Below, piece by piece: positions 1-6,510 of a stretch of 14,623 bases of DNA (positions are counted from its first letter, which is position 1; every line of letters begins with the position of its first letter). The DNA lies in the NCBI GenBank assembly GCA_902803035.1, contig CADCON010000071.1, positions 1-14,623 of the forward strand, given 5' to 3'. The translations under genes and the position numbers were made by a program. The notes under the pieces were generated by a model, which worked only from the letters and a program-made list of their open reading frames with translations, made no database searches and was not told the origin of the DNA. The stretch comes from an uncultured Ruminococcus sp. (lineage in GTDB: Bacteria > Bacillota > Clostridia > Oscillospirales > Acutalibacteraceae).

Positions 1-657
1 GAACTGCTGGAGCAGATCGCGCAGATCGCCCGTGAAAACGAACTGATCATCTTCTCGGACGAAATCTACGACCGCCTTGTCATGGACGGGCTGGAGCACA
101 CCTCCATTTCCTCCATCGCGCCGGATCTCTTCTCGGTGACATTCAACGGTCTTTCCAAATCCCATCTCATCGCGGGCTACCGCTGCGGATGGATGACGCT
201 CTGCGGGGACAAATCCCGCGTAAAAGGCTATATCGAGGGCATCAATCTTCTCTCGTCCATGCGCCTTTGCTCCAACGTGCCGGCACAATCGCTCATTCCC
301 GTCGCCCTGAGGAACGCCTACACAGCCAGAGAGCTTCTCGTTCCGGGCGGCAGGATCTACGAGCAGCGCGAATTCATCTGCGACGCGATCAATGACATTC
401 CCGGCATGAGCGTGGTCAAGCCGAAGGCGGCGTTCTACATCTTCCCCAGAATCGACACGGAGCGTTTCAGCATCACGGACGACGAAAGATTCGTGCTGGA
501 CTTCCTCAAGGAGAAGAAAATCCTTCTCACCCACGGCGGCGGCTTCCATTGGGAAAAGCCCGACCATTTCCGCGTGGTCTACCTGCCGTGTGTGGAGGAA
601 CTGAAGACAGCGGCGGAGGGTCTGCGCGACTTCCTCGCCGGTTACAGACAGAATTGA
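1..657 (+). CDS. alaA: AlaA-type PLP-dependent aminotransferase, 5' truncated
   Basis: C-terminal 218 residues of a fold-type I aminotransferase; the N-terminal part lies outside the window and the reading frame is open from base 1. Visible catalytic features: the Asp that pairs with the PLP ring nitrogen in the SDEIYDRL motif (codon at 58), the Schiff-base Lys in the FNGLSKSH motif (codon at 157), and the carboxylate-binding Arg in DHFRVVYLP (codon at 571). The GLSKSHLIAGYRCGWM stretch and the C-terminal FLAGYRQN are typical of the AlaA/YfbQ group, cytosolic enzymes that transfer the amino group between glutamate and pyruvate to make alanine. Exact substrate is inferred from family similarity; a broader-specificity aminotransferase is possible. 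Followed after 10 bases by a strong terminator, so it ends its transcription unit. Confidence 0.9.
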   Translation, partial: ELLEQIAQIARENELIIFSDEIYDRLVMDGLEHTSISSIAPDLFSVTFNGLSKSHLIAGYRCGWMTLCGDKSRVKGYIEGINLLSSMRLCSNVPAQSLIPVALRNAYTARELLVPGGRIYEQREFICDAINDIPGMSVVKPKAAFYIFPRIDTERFSITDDERFVLDFLKEKKILLTHGGGFHWEKPDHFRVVYLPCVEELKTAAEGLRDFLAGYRQN

Positions 658-667
658 CGTATTATCA

Positions 668-706
668 GCCGCCGCGAAAGCATTTTTCTTTCGCGGCGGC
701 TTTATT
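668..706 (+). terminator. Intrinsic terminator of the aminotransferase gene
   Basis: A perfect 13-bp GC-rich stem (668-680 with 688-700), a 7-base T-rich loop, and a T-rich tail at 701-706 lie just after the stop codon at 657. Confidence 0.9.
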
Positions 707-749
707 GTAAAAATACCAGCGGTAAAGGCTTTTATCAACTGATATTTCC

Positions 750-778
750 TTGACATATTATGAAATATCTGTTATAAT
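750..778 (+). promoter_or_regulatory. Consensus sigma-A promoter of the lipoprotein gene
   Basis: TTGACA at 750-755 and TATAAT at 773-778 are separated by exactly 17 bases, a full consensus match. The expected start of transcription is near 785, giving a leader of about 28 bases with GGAGG at 799-803. Confidence 0.9.
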
Positions 779-813
779 TAAATTAACAAAAAACGAATGG
801 AGGATTTTAACCA

Positions 814-1725
814 ATGAAAGCAACCAGATCCATCATCACACTGACTTTGGCCCTCGCGCTGATTATCTCGCTTGTGTCCTGCTCAGGCAAGGTGAAAATG
901 ACCCAGAAGATCACCGCCGGCAACATCGAAGTCACCATCCGCGACAACATGAAGGAAGACCCGTCCATCACCGAGAAGGGCAGCAACTACATCACCTGCT
1001 ATTTCTGGTCCGGCTACGGAATGAACGTCGCGTCGTTCGGTGCTTCCGAAACCCTTTTCAGCGGCAAAACGGCAGACGATTTTCTCATGGAAACCCTCGA
1101 CGGCCAGAAGAATCTCTCCGAGCTGAAAACGTACGGCGACATCGGCTACGCGGAGTACACCATGACTGACAGCGGCAAGGACTATTTCTTCACCGATTTT
1201 GTTCTCCAGAAGGGATACGAATTCTACGTTCTCGAATTCTACACCCTGTCCAAGTCCTCCACCAAATATATGGACCAGTACAAGCAGACCATCGACAGCG
1301 TCAGAATGATCAATGAACCGGAGGCCAAGAAAACCATCACCATTGACGGCGTATCTCTTACGGTTGACGGCGACGCGATCGACGAGGGCAATAACATTTT
1401 CCTCTGCTCCAGATACATGGTCAGCGGCTTCTCCTACAACGTAAAGGGCTACAATCTCGACGCGGAAACCTTCTGCCGTTCCACCATTAAACAGGGGCAA
1501 TACAAGACCGACGACGGTCAGGACGTCACCGACGTGAAAACCGACAACAACGGCGTTTCCTCTTTTGAATGCTACATGAACGATATGTACACCTATCACT
1601 ACGCCAAGATCGAAGGCAACAATCTGCTTTACACGTTCTTCTTTAACATGAAGCCGGCTGATGATTCGCTCAAGGCGGAATACAGTGCCATCTTCGCCGA
1701 CGCCACCGCAGCCGCGGCCGCGTAA
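814..1725 (+). CDS. Secreted lipoprotein with two similar halves, function unknown
   Basis: 303 residues. The start is fixed by GGAGG 10 bases upstream and the promoter just before it. The N-terminus is a lipoprotein signal: basic MKATR, a hydrophobic core (residues 7-19) and lipobox LVSC with the lipidated Cys at residue 23, so the protein should be anchored on the outer face of the membrane. No enzyme motif is recognised. The mature part appears to hold two related domains, about residues 30-165 and 170-300. Each opens with a KxIT...G-V/I-x-(L/V)T-(I/V) strand, has a SGF/SGYG...A-x-F segment, and ends with a Y/F-rich strand followed by a helix of the type Y-x-(Q/E)-Y-x-x-x-(I/F). The layout is reminiscent of PsbP/DcrB-like alpha-beta folds, a guess only. 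The C-terminus is an alanine run. It is a single-gene unit closed by the hairpin at 1761-1809. Confidence 0.85.
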   Translation: MKATRSIITLTLALALIISLVSCSGKVKMTQKITAGNIEVTIRDNMKEDPSITEKGSNYITCYFWSGYGMNVASFGASETLFSGKTADDFLMETLDGQKNLSELKTYGDIGYAEYTMTDSGKDYFFTDFVLQKGYEFYVLEFYTLSKSSTKYMDQYKQTIDSVRMINEPEAKKTITIDGVSLTVDGDAIDEGNNIFLCSRYMVSGFSYNVKGYNLDAETFCRSTIKQGQYKTDDGQDVTDVKTDNNGVSSFECYMNDMYTYHYAKIEGNNLLYTFFFNMKPADDSLKAEYSAIFADATAAAAA

Positions 1726-1760
1726 ACAGGCTCTTCCGCACACATTTTCCATGATACGTC

Positions 1761-1809
1761 AAAAACCGCGCACAGCTATCCGTCAGGGAAAGACTGTACG
1801 CGGTTTTTT
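1761..1809. terminator. Bidirectional terminator between convergent genes
   Basis: AAAAACCGCG at 1761-1770 pairs with CGCGGTTTTT at 1799-1808. The 28-base interior can pair further (ACAG 1772-1775 with CTGT 1794-1797). It has a T run on the plus strand and, because of the leading A run, also on the minus strand. It therefore fits as terminator for both the lipoprotein gene and the convergent gene ending at 1823. Confidence 0.75.
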
Positions 1810-1822
1810 CGATCCGGAGGGA

Positions 1823-2095
1823 TCAGTTTTCAAGCGCGGAGAAGAACATCCCATAGGCGTCGTCCCAGCCGTCAGGACCTTCCACACCCCCGCCGTTAAC
1901 GCTGCGGAGCATGGCGGCGTTGAATTCCTCGCCCATGGTAAAAAGCTCTCCCACCGTCACCGGATAGCCGAGCGAGGTGGCGCATTCGCAGAACGCCGCC
2001 GAGGGATCGGGCGCGTTTTTCGTCGCAAGCAGCGCGGCTCTGATGCTCTCATCGTGGAGCGCGGCAGTCAGCAGGTTGCTCAATGTTTCATTCAT
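1823..2095 (-). CDS. Nif11-like leader peptide, putative RiPP precursor
   Basis: 90 residues. The start ATG at 2095 has GGAAGGA 5 bases upstream; the frame extends to 2251 but without a ribosome site, and the predicted promoter lies inside that extension. The first 67 residues resemble the Nif11-type leader of RiPP precursors: an amphipathic helix (LSNLLTAALHDESIRAALL), a second helix (SAAFCECATSLGY) and the GY-x-VT-x-x-EL element at 43-51. Residues 68-70 are a triple glycine preceded by LRSVN, resembling the double-glycine leader end. The remaining 20 residues are acidic and aromatic (DGWDDAYGMFF) with no Cys or Thr and a single Ser, so not an obvious lanthipeptide core. No modification enzyme, protease or transporter is nearby. 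Family assignment is an inference from pattern; it may instead be a small cytosolic protein of unrelated function. Confidence 0.6.
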   Translation of the reverse strand: MNETLSNLLTAALHDESIRAALLATKNAPDPSAAFCECATSLGYPVTVGELFTMGEEFNAAMLRSVNGGGVEGPDGWDDAYGMFFSALEN

Positions 2096-2221
2096 ATGTA
2101 TCCTTCCTTTTCTGCGGAAACGCCGGCTCAACCGGCTTTCGCGGCACATAATCCGGCCGCGCCCTGATGCGGCGTATTCCAATTTCATCCGGCCGGAATG
2201 ATTCCCCGTCCTTCCGATCTG
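2096..2221 (-). other. Structured 5' leader of the Nif11-like gene
   Basis: About 120 transcribed bases are expected between the promoter at 2222-2250 and the start codon at 2095. The stretch can form a hairpin (2114-2126 with 2132-2142, core GCCGG/CCGGC, two bulges) just before the ribosome site, and holds further GC-rich inverted pieces near 2150-2205. I recognise no known riboswitch class. Confidence 0.4.
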
Positions 2222-2250
2222 ATTATACCACAGTGTTCCCGAAAAATCCA
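2222..2250 (-). promoter_or_regulatory. Promoter of the Nif11-like gene (extended -10)
   Basis: Read on the minus strand, TATAAT lies at 2227-2222, preceded by TGG to make an extended -10 (TGnTATAAT). The -35 position 17 bases further (2250-2245) reads TGGATT, a poor match, so recognition would rest on the extended -10. Confidence 0.6.
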
Positions 2251-2270
2251 CCGGAAAAGGGGGAATAATA

Positions 2271-2299
2271 TTGAAATTTTGGTGAGCGTCGTGTATAAT
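2271..2299 (+). promoter_or_regulatory. Promoter of rlmH
   Basis: TTGAAA at 2271-2276 and TATAAT at 2294-2299 with a 17-base spacer. It is back to back with the minus-strand promoter at 2222-2250. The expected start of transcription is near 2306. Confidence 0.8.
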
Positions 2300-2319
2300 T
2301 GATCCGTAATAACACCAGC

Positions 2320-2359
2320 GGCGGCGGACCGCCCGCAGCGATGTGTCCGCCGCCTTTTT
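2320..2359 (+). terminator. Terminator-like hairpin in the rlmH leader (possible attenuator)
   Basis: A perfect 10-bp GC-rich stem (2320-2329 with 2345-2354), a 15-base loop and TTTTT at 2355-2359. It lies after the rlmH promoter and before its ribosome site (2362-2366), and no upstream co-directional gene needs it. It could lower rlmH expression, act as an attenuator, or end a very short RNA. A small competing hairpin (GGCG-GAC-CGCC) can form from its left half. Confidence 0.6.
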
Positions 2360-2374
2360 CCAAGGAAGATGAGA

Positions 2375-2857
2375 ATGCTTACCGTCAATATCATTTGCGT
2401 CGGCAGCCTGAAGGAACAGTACTGGCGTGACGCCTGCGCCGAATACGCCAAGCGTCTGGGCGGATTCTGCCGTTTTTCCATCATCGAAGTGAGCGAAAGC
2501 CGGCTGCCAAAATCCTGTTCCGCGGCGGACATCGAAAGAGTGATCGAGACAGAAGGCGCAAGGCTGCTCGAAAAAATCCCCTCCGGCAGCTTTGTGGCCG
2601 CCATGTGCATTGAAGGCAGGGAATTAAGCTCGCCCGGACTCGCGCAGAAGCTCGAAGCAATCGCCGTCAACGGAAAGAGCCGCGTGGATTTTGTCATCGG
2701 CGGCTCCTACGGACTGAGCGAAGCGGTCAAAAGGCGCGCGGATCTCAGGCTTTCGATGTCGCCCATGACCTTCCCGCACCAACTCGCCCGTGTCATGCTG
2801 TGCGAGCAGATCTACCGCGCCTTCTCCATCAACGCCGACACCCGCTACCACAAATAG
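2375..2857 (+). CDS. rlmH: 23S rRNA (pseudouridine1915-N3)-methyltransferase RlmH
   Basis: 160 residues, close to the usual 155-160. RlmH is a small SPOUT-class knotted methyltransferase that acts as a homodimer and methylates pseudouridine 1915 in helix 69 of 23S rRNA on the assembled ribosome, using S-adenosylmethionine. Visible family marks: N-terminal ICVGSLKEQYW, the SAM-binding FVIGGSYGL (residues 106-114), MTFPHQLARVMLCEQIYRAF-type knot region (131-150) and the terminal YHK. Two in-frame ATGs exist (2369 and 2375). The second is preferred: AAGGA (2362-2366) is 8 bases upstream of it but only 2 from the first, and the N-terminus then lines up with known RlmH. The stop lies 2 bases from the convergent spoVAC stop with no terminator visible between them. 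Confidence 0.95.
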   Translation: MLTVNIICVGSLKEQYWRDACAEYAKRLGGFCRFSIIEVSESRLPKSCSAADIERVIETEGARLLEKIPSGSFVAAMCIEGRELSSPGLAQKLEAIAVNGKSRVDFVIGGSYGLSEAVKRRADLRLSMSPMTFPHQLARVMLCEQIYRAFSINADTRYHK

Positions 2858-2859
2858 AT

Positions 2860-3315
2860 TCACCTGACCGTGGTGAACATCCAGTAAATAATGCCGTAAA
2901 TCACCGACGCGGAAATGCCGAATACCAGAACCGGCCCCGCTATCTTGAACATATTCGCCCCGATGCCGAAAACCTGTCCCTCCGACTTGAATTCAATCGC
3001 GGGCGACACAATGGCGTTCGAAAAGCCGGTGATCGGCACCAGCGTTCCCGCGCCGGCGAATTTGGCGATTTTGGCAAAAACGCCCAGCGAGGTGAGAATG
3101 GCGGCCGCCGCAATCAGCGCGATGGAAGCCGCCGTCCGGGACGTGTCCCCGGAAAAGCCGAAGCGCAGCATGACGTCGGTGACCGCCTGCCCCAGGCAAC
3201 AGATCAGTCCGCCCGTGAAAAAGGCAAAAACACAGTCCCTCAGAAGCGGCGAGGGGGGCACCGCCATATTGGTCATTTTCTTGTACTCCTGAGGGGAAAT
3301 ATTGATGCTTGACAT
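2860..3315 (-). CDS. spoVAC: Stage V sporulation protein AC (SpoVAC)
   Basis: 151 residues, matching the usual length of about 150. SpoVAC is an inner-membrane protein of the spore's SpoVA complex, linked to dipicolinic acid-calcium uptake during sporulation and release in germination; it has been described as a mechanosensitive channel component. The family signature is clear: FAGAGTLVPITGFSN (86-100), the following EFKSEG (108-113), VFGIGANMFKIAGPV, and several hydrophobic segments (about 29-50, 62-80, 126-147). The N-terminal YKKM and P-rich linker favour SpoVAC over the related, shorter SpoVAEB. Start ATG at 3315 has AAAGGAG 8 bases upstream; an in-frame GTG at 3333 lacks a site. The usual partners spoVAD and spoVAEB are not adjacent. 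Confidence 0.93.
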   Translation of the reverse strand: MSSINISPQEYKKMTNMAVPPSPLLRDCVFAFFTGGLICCLGQAVTDVMLRFGFSGDTSRTAASIALIAAAAILTSLGVFAKIAKFAGAGTLVPITGFSNAIVSPAIEFKSEGQVFGIGANMFKIAGPVLVFGISASVIYGIIYWMFTTVR

Positions 3316-3337
3316 ATTGTCAGCTCCTTTCACCGGT

Positions 3338-3366
3338 TATTTTCCCCGAAAACGGCGGCTTCATTC
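3338..3366 (-). promoter_or_regulatory. Candidate forespore (sigma-F/sigma-G) promoter of spoVAC
   Basis: On the minus strand GAATG (3366-3362) is followed after 17 bases by GAAAATA (3344-3338), with the -10 preceded by GGG. This fits the B. subtilis sigma-G -35 pattern and, as GGGGAAAATA, the sigma-F -10 pattern. No sigma-A promoter is seen for spoVAC. The implied leader is short, about 15 bases. Confidence 0.4.
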
Positions 3367-3535
3367 GGAAATCGGGAAAATTCGTCGGAAACCGCCCCCG
3401 CCGCGACGGATTCTGTCTGTCTTTCCGCCTCAGGTAACCCCGAAAAATCTCCCAAAAAAACATCGGAAATATAGGATGAAATAATAAAATTCAAAAAAAA
3501 ATCCCGCAAGTCGCATGAAATCGGCGTGTTGGTGC

Positions 3536-3564
3536 TTTACAAATTTAATTGCCTGATGTATAAT
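3536..3564 (+). promoter_or_regulatory. Sigma-A promoter of the phosphoglucomutase gene
   Basis: TTTACA at 3536-3541 and TATAAT at 3559-3564 with a 17-base spacer, and A-tracts upstream. The expected start is near 3571, giving a leader of about 54 AT-rich bases. Confidence 0.85.
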
Positions 3565-3624
3565 ATAATATATTTTTGAATAAAGAATACTTACTGCACT
3601 TAATCATTGAATGGAGGCTTTTTT

Positions 3625-5352
3625 ATGGCTTGTACAACCGAAGAAATGAAGCTTTATGAAACATGGCTCAGCCGCGCGGAGGACGCGGATATCCTTGCTG
3701 AGCTGAAGGCGGTCGAAGGCAGGGACGCGGAAATCAGCGACAGATTCTACCGCTATCTGGAATTCGGCACCGGCGGTCTGAGAGGCGTTATCGGCGCGGG
3801 AACCAACAGGATGAACATCTACACCGTCAGCATGGCGGCACAGGCGCTTGCGGATTATCTCGCGCAGAAGGACGGTCCCCACGCGGTCGCTATCGGCTAC
3901 GACTCGCGCAACAAGTCCACTGATTTTGCCAGATGCGCCGCCGCCACGCTTGCTTCCAACGGCGTGAAGGTGTATATTTTCCCTGAGCTTCAGCCCACCC
4001 CCGTGCTGAGCTACGCTGTGCGTGAGCTGAATTGCTCCGCCGGCATTGTCATCACCGCCAGCCACAATCCCGCCATCTACAACGGCTTCAAATGCTACGG
4101 CGGCGACGGCTGCCAGATGACCGACGGCGCGGCGGGCGAAGTCTATTCGTTCATGCAGAAGCTCGATATTTTCGACGACGTAAAGCGCGGCGATTTTGAT
4201 GAGCTGATGGCGCAGGGTCTGATCAGTTGGATTGACGATTCCCTGATTGAGAAATTCCTCGACGCGGTGGAAAGCTGCTCCATCAATCCCGGACTGTGCA
4301 AGGACGCCGGTCTCAAGGTCATTTACACGCCCCTCTGCGGCGCGGGCAACAAGCCGGTGCGCGCCATTCTCAAGAGAATCGGCATTGACGACGTCACGGT
4401 CGTTCCCGAGCAGGAGAAGCCGGACGGCAATTTCACCACCTGCCCCAAACCCAATCCGGAATTCCGCGAAGCGTTTGAATGCGCTCTCAGACTTGCCGAG
4501 ACCGTGCAGCCCGACCTGCTGCTTGCCACCGACCCCGACAGCGACCGCGTGGGCATTGCGGTCAAATCAGCCGGCGGCTATGAGCTGATGTCCGGCAACG
4601 AGGTCGGCGCGATGATGCTCAATTATATGCTTTCCTGCCGCAAGGAGCAGGGAAATCTCCCCGCGAAGCCCGTCTGCGTCAGCACCATCGTCAGCAGCGA
4701 TCTGGGAACAAAGATCGCCGAGAAATACGGCTGCGAGATGCGCAGGGTGCTTACAGGATTCAAATACATCGGCGAAATCATCGGATGGCTGGAAGCCGAC
4801 GGTGAAAAGGAACGCTTCATCATGGGCTACGAGGAGAGCTATGGCTACCTCTGCGGCACCTACGCGCGCGACAAGGACGCGGTTGTCGCTTCCATGATGA
4901 TTTGCGAGATGGCCGCCTATTACAAGAAGCAGGGCAAGTCGCTGCTCGATGTGATGGACGAAATCTACAGGGAATTCGGCACCTACCGCAACCGCCTGCT
5001 CAATTACGAATTCTTCGGCGAAGAGGGCGTGAAATTCATGGCGTCGGTCATGGATACCCTCCGCTACAATCCCCCCGCTGAAATAGCCGGCAAGAAGGTG
5101 CTCTCCGTGAGCGACTACAAGCTGTCGGTTCAGAAGAACCTTGCGGAAGGCACTGAGAGCGAAATCACCCTTCCCAAGAGCAACGTCCTCTCCTACAAGC
5201 TGGAGGACGGCGGCTCCTTCATCGTGCGTCCTTCCGGCACCGAGCCGAAGATCAAGGTCTACACAGCGGCCGTCGGCACTCCCGAAGGGGCTGACGCCCA
5301 GCTTGACGCGTTTGAAAAGGACGCCAACGCCATAATGGGCAAAGCAGAATAA
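3625..5352 (+). CDS. pgcA: Phosphoglucomutase / phosphosugar mutase (PgcA-like)
   Basis: 575 residues, typical of the long alpha-D-phosphohexomutases of Gram-positives. The cytosolic enzyme interconverts glucose-6-phosphate and glucose-1-phosphate, feeding UDP-glucose and envelope polysaccharides or glycogen; some relatives also use mannose phosphates. Visible: the N-terminal FGTGGLRG (47-54), the phosphoserine loop TASHNP with Ser146, the Mg-binding DPDSDR loop (Asp303, 305, 307), the sugar-recognition GYEES loop (Glu403, Glu404, Ser405) and the phosphate-binding RPSGTEPK (Arg535 onward). All catalytic elements are intact. Start ATG at 3625 has GGAGG 7 bases upstream; the in-frame TTG at 3607 has no site. 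Single-gene unit with its own promoter and terminator. Confidence 0.93.
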   Translation: MACTTEEMKLYETWLSRAEDADILAELKAVEGRDAEISDRFYRYLEFGTGGLRGVIGAGTNRMNIYTVSMAAQALADYLAQKDGPHAVAIGYDSRNKSTDFARCAAATLASNGVKVYIFPELQPTPVLSYAVRELNCSAGIVITASHNPAIYNGFKCYGGDGCQMTDGAAGEVYSFMQKLDIFDDVKRGDFDELMAQGLISWIDDSLIEKFLDAVESCSINPGLCKDAGLKVIYTPLCGAGNKPVRAILKRIGIDDVTVVPEQEKPDGNFTTCPKPNPEFREAFECALRLAETVQPDLLLATDPDSDRVGIAVKSAGGYELMSGNEVGAMMLNYMLSCRKEQGNLPAKPVCVSTIVSSDLGTKIAEKYGCEMRRVLTGFKYIGEIIGWLEADGEKERFIMGYEESYGYLCGTYARDKDAVVASMMICEMAAYYKKQGKSLLDVMDEIYREFGTYRNRLLNYEFFGEEGVKFMASVMDTLRYNPPAEIAGKKVLSVSDYKLSVQKNLAEGTESEITLPKSNVLSYKLEDGGSFIVRPSGTEPKIKVYTAAVGTPEGADAQLDAFEKDANAIMGKAE

Positions 5353-5373
5353 ATTTTACGTCATATACAAATC

Positions 5374-5420
5374 AACCAAAAAGCCGAAGTTTTTGTAAAA
5401 ATTTCGGCTTTTTTGGTTTT
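5374..5420 (+). terminator. Intrinsic terminator of the phosphoglucomutase gene
   Basis: AAAAAGCCGAA (5378-5388) pairs with TTCGGCTTTTT (5403-5413), with TTTTT/AAAAA able to extend the stem inward and a T run at 5409-5414. It starts about 25 bases after the stop codon. Confidence 0.88.
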
Positions 5421-5424
5421 GGGG

Positions 5425-5453
5425 TTTATTTTTCCGGATGTGTATGCTATAAT
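5425..5453 (+). promoter_or_regulatory. Promoter of the manA-LRR operon (extended -10)
   Basis: TATAAT at 5448-5453 preceded by TGC (extended -10). The -35 position at 5425-5430 reads TTTATT, a partial match, with a 17-base spacer. It sits directly after the preceding terminator. Confidence 0.75.
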
Positions 5454-5516
5454 AAAGGGCAACAAACCGACGAAAGCGCGCCATTGCCTTTCGGGAAGCA
5501 AGGTGAACAATCATTT

Positions 5517-6470
5517 ATGGCCAACAACACCGTCATCAGACTCAATCCCGCGTTCAAGGAGCTGATCTGGGGAGGAACCAGGCTCCGTTCCGGCTTTCAT
5601 TATGACACGCCCAACGAGAACACCGCGGAAGCGCTCGTTCTGTCCACGCGTGAAAACGCCGAATGCACAGACGCGAGCGGCACCCCCCTCTCGGAGATTT
5701 ACGCCTCCCGCCCTGATTTTTTCGGCTCCAACTGCCGCAAATATGACCGTTTCCCGCTGCTCATCAAGCTGATCGACACCATGGACGATATTTCCGTGCA
5801 GGTGCATCCGGACGACGAATACGCCGCGAGCGTTTCGGACGACTGGGGCAAGGTGCAGCTCTGGTATGTCATCGACTGTGAGCCGGGCGCCTATCTCATC
5901 TGCGGCTTCAACGACGAACTGAATATCGAGGATTTCCGCCGGCGCATCGAGGACGACACGCTCATTTCCGCCGTGAACACCTATGAAGTCCGCAAGGGCG
6001 ACACCTTCTACATCGAGCCGGGAACGCTCCACGCCATCGGCAAAGACATTCTTCTGGCTGAAATCGGACAGAATTCCGAGCTTTCCTACCGCGTTTACGA
6101 CTACTCCCGCGTAGATGAAAACGGCGAAAGCCGCCCGCTCAATATTCAGCAGGCACTGGACGTCACCATTACCGCGCCGCCGACTGTCCCCGCGGGCGTG
6201 CTTGCCCCCAGGGCGGAAATCGACGGGCATTATGAAACGCTTCTCGGAAGGAGCGATTACTTCGCTTCGTCACTCTGGGAAATTGAAGACGGCGCGGTGA
6301 TCAGCTCCCCGAAGGGTTCATTCGTATCCATTCTCATGCTGGAGGGAACTATCTCCATCGAAGGCCTTGACGTGCCCCTGCGAAAGGGCGATTCGGCCAT
6401 GCTCGCCGCGGGTCTCAATGACGTCGCTCTCAGCGGCACAGGCAAATTCATCGCCACTGTCGTGGAATAA
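5517..6470 (+). CDS. manA: Mannose-6-phosphate isomerase, class I (ManA)
   Basis: 317 residues, matching the short Gram-positive type I enzyme. It is a Zn-dependent cytosolic cupin that interconverts mannose-6-phosphate and fructose-6-phosphate, for mannose use or for making GDP-mannose. Visible: N-terminal LNPAFKELIWGG, the VQVHPDDEYA motif with metal ligands Gln95 and His97, the EPGTLHAIG motif with ligand His172, and the YRVYDYSR segment. The fourth ligand is normally Glu (GKTE-x-WY); here the aligned motif is GKVQLWY with Gln114, an unusual substitution. The ATG at 5517 has AAGGTG 11 bases upstream; the frame also opens upstream at 5484 but with no ribosome site. The next gene follows after 40 bases with no terminator. 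Confidence 0.93.
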   Translation: MANNTVIRLNPAFKELIWGGTRLRSGFHYDTPNENTAEALVLSTRENAECTDASGTPLSEIYASRPDFFGSNCRKYDRFPLLIKLIDTMDDISVQVHPDDEYAASVSDDWGKVQLWYVIDCEPGAYLICGFNDELNIEDFRRRIEDDTLISAVNTYEVRKGDTFYIEPGTLHAIGKDILLAEIGQNSELSYRVYDYSRVDENGESRPLNIQQALDVTITAPPTVPAGVLAPRAEIDGHYETLLGRSDYFASSLWEIEDGAVISSPKGSFVSILMLEGTISIEGLDVPLRKGDSAMLAAGLNDVALSGTGKFIATVVE

Positions 6471-6510
6471 GTCCGGTCGGACAGGGATCAAAAAGAAAAG
6501 GAAGGACGAA

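Larger units (their letters stand above)
3316..3624. other. AT-rich divergent intergenic region, spoVAC / phosphoglucomutase
   Basis: The 309 bases between the divergent start codons hold the candidate forespore promoter (3338-3366, minus) and the sigma-A promoter of the phosphoglucomutase (3536-3564, plus). Between them is a GC-rich patch (about 3350-3425) and then several A-tracts (about 3444-3500) that could bend DNA or act as an UP-like element. No small ORF with a ribosome site, no RNA gene and no operator-like palindrome was recognised. Confidence 0.5.

Noticed and set aside
883..1752. 289-residue open frame antisense to the lipoprotein gene
   Set aside because: No ribosome site or promoter, odd composition (Val/Gly/Arg-rich), and it mirrors a well-supported gene with promoter, lipobox and terminator. 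Long stop-free antisense frames are expected with this codon bias.
2096..2251. N-terminal extension of the Nif11-like ORF to 142 residues
   Set aside because: The extension is Arg-rich, has no ribosome site, and contains the predicted promoter -10, so it is more likely untranslated leader.
5511..6230. 239-residue open frame antisense to manA
   Set aside because: A shadow of manA, with no initiation signals.
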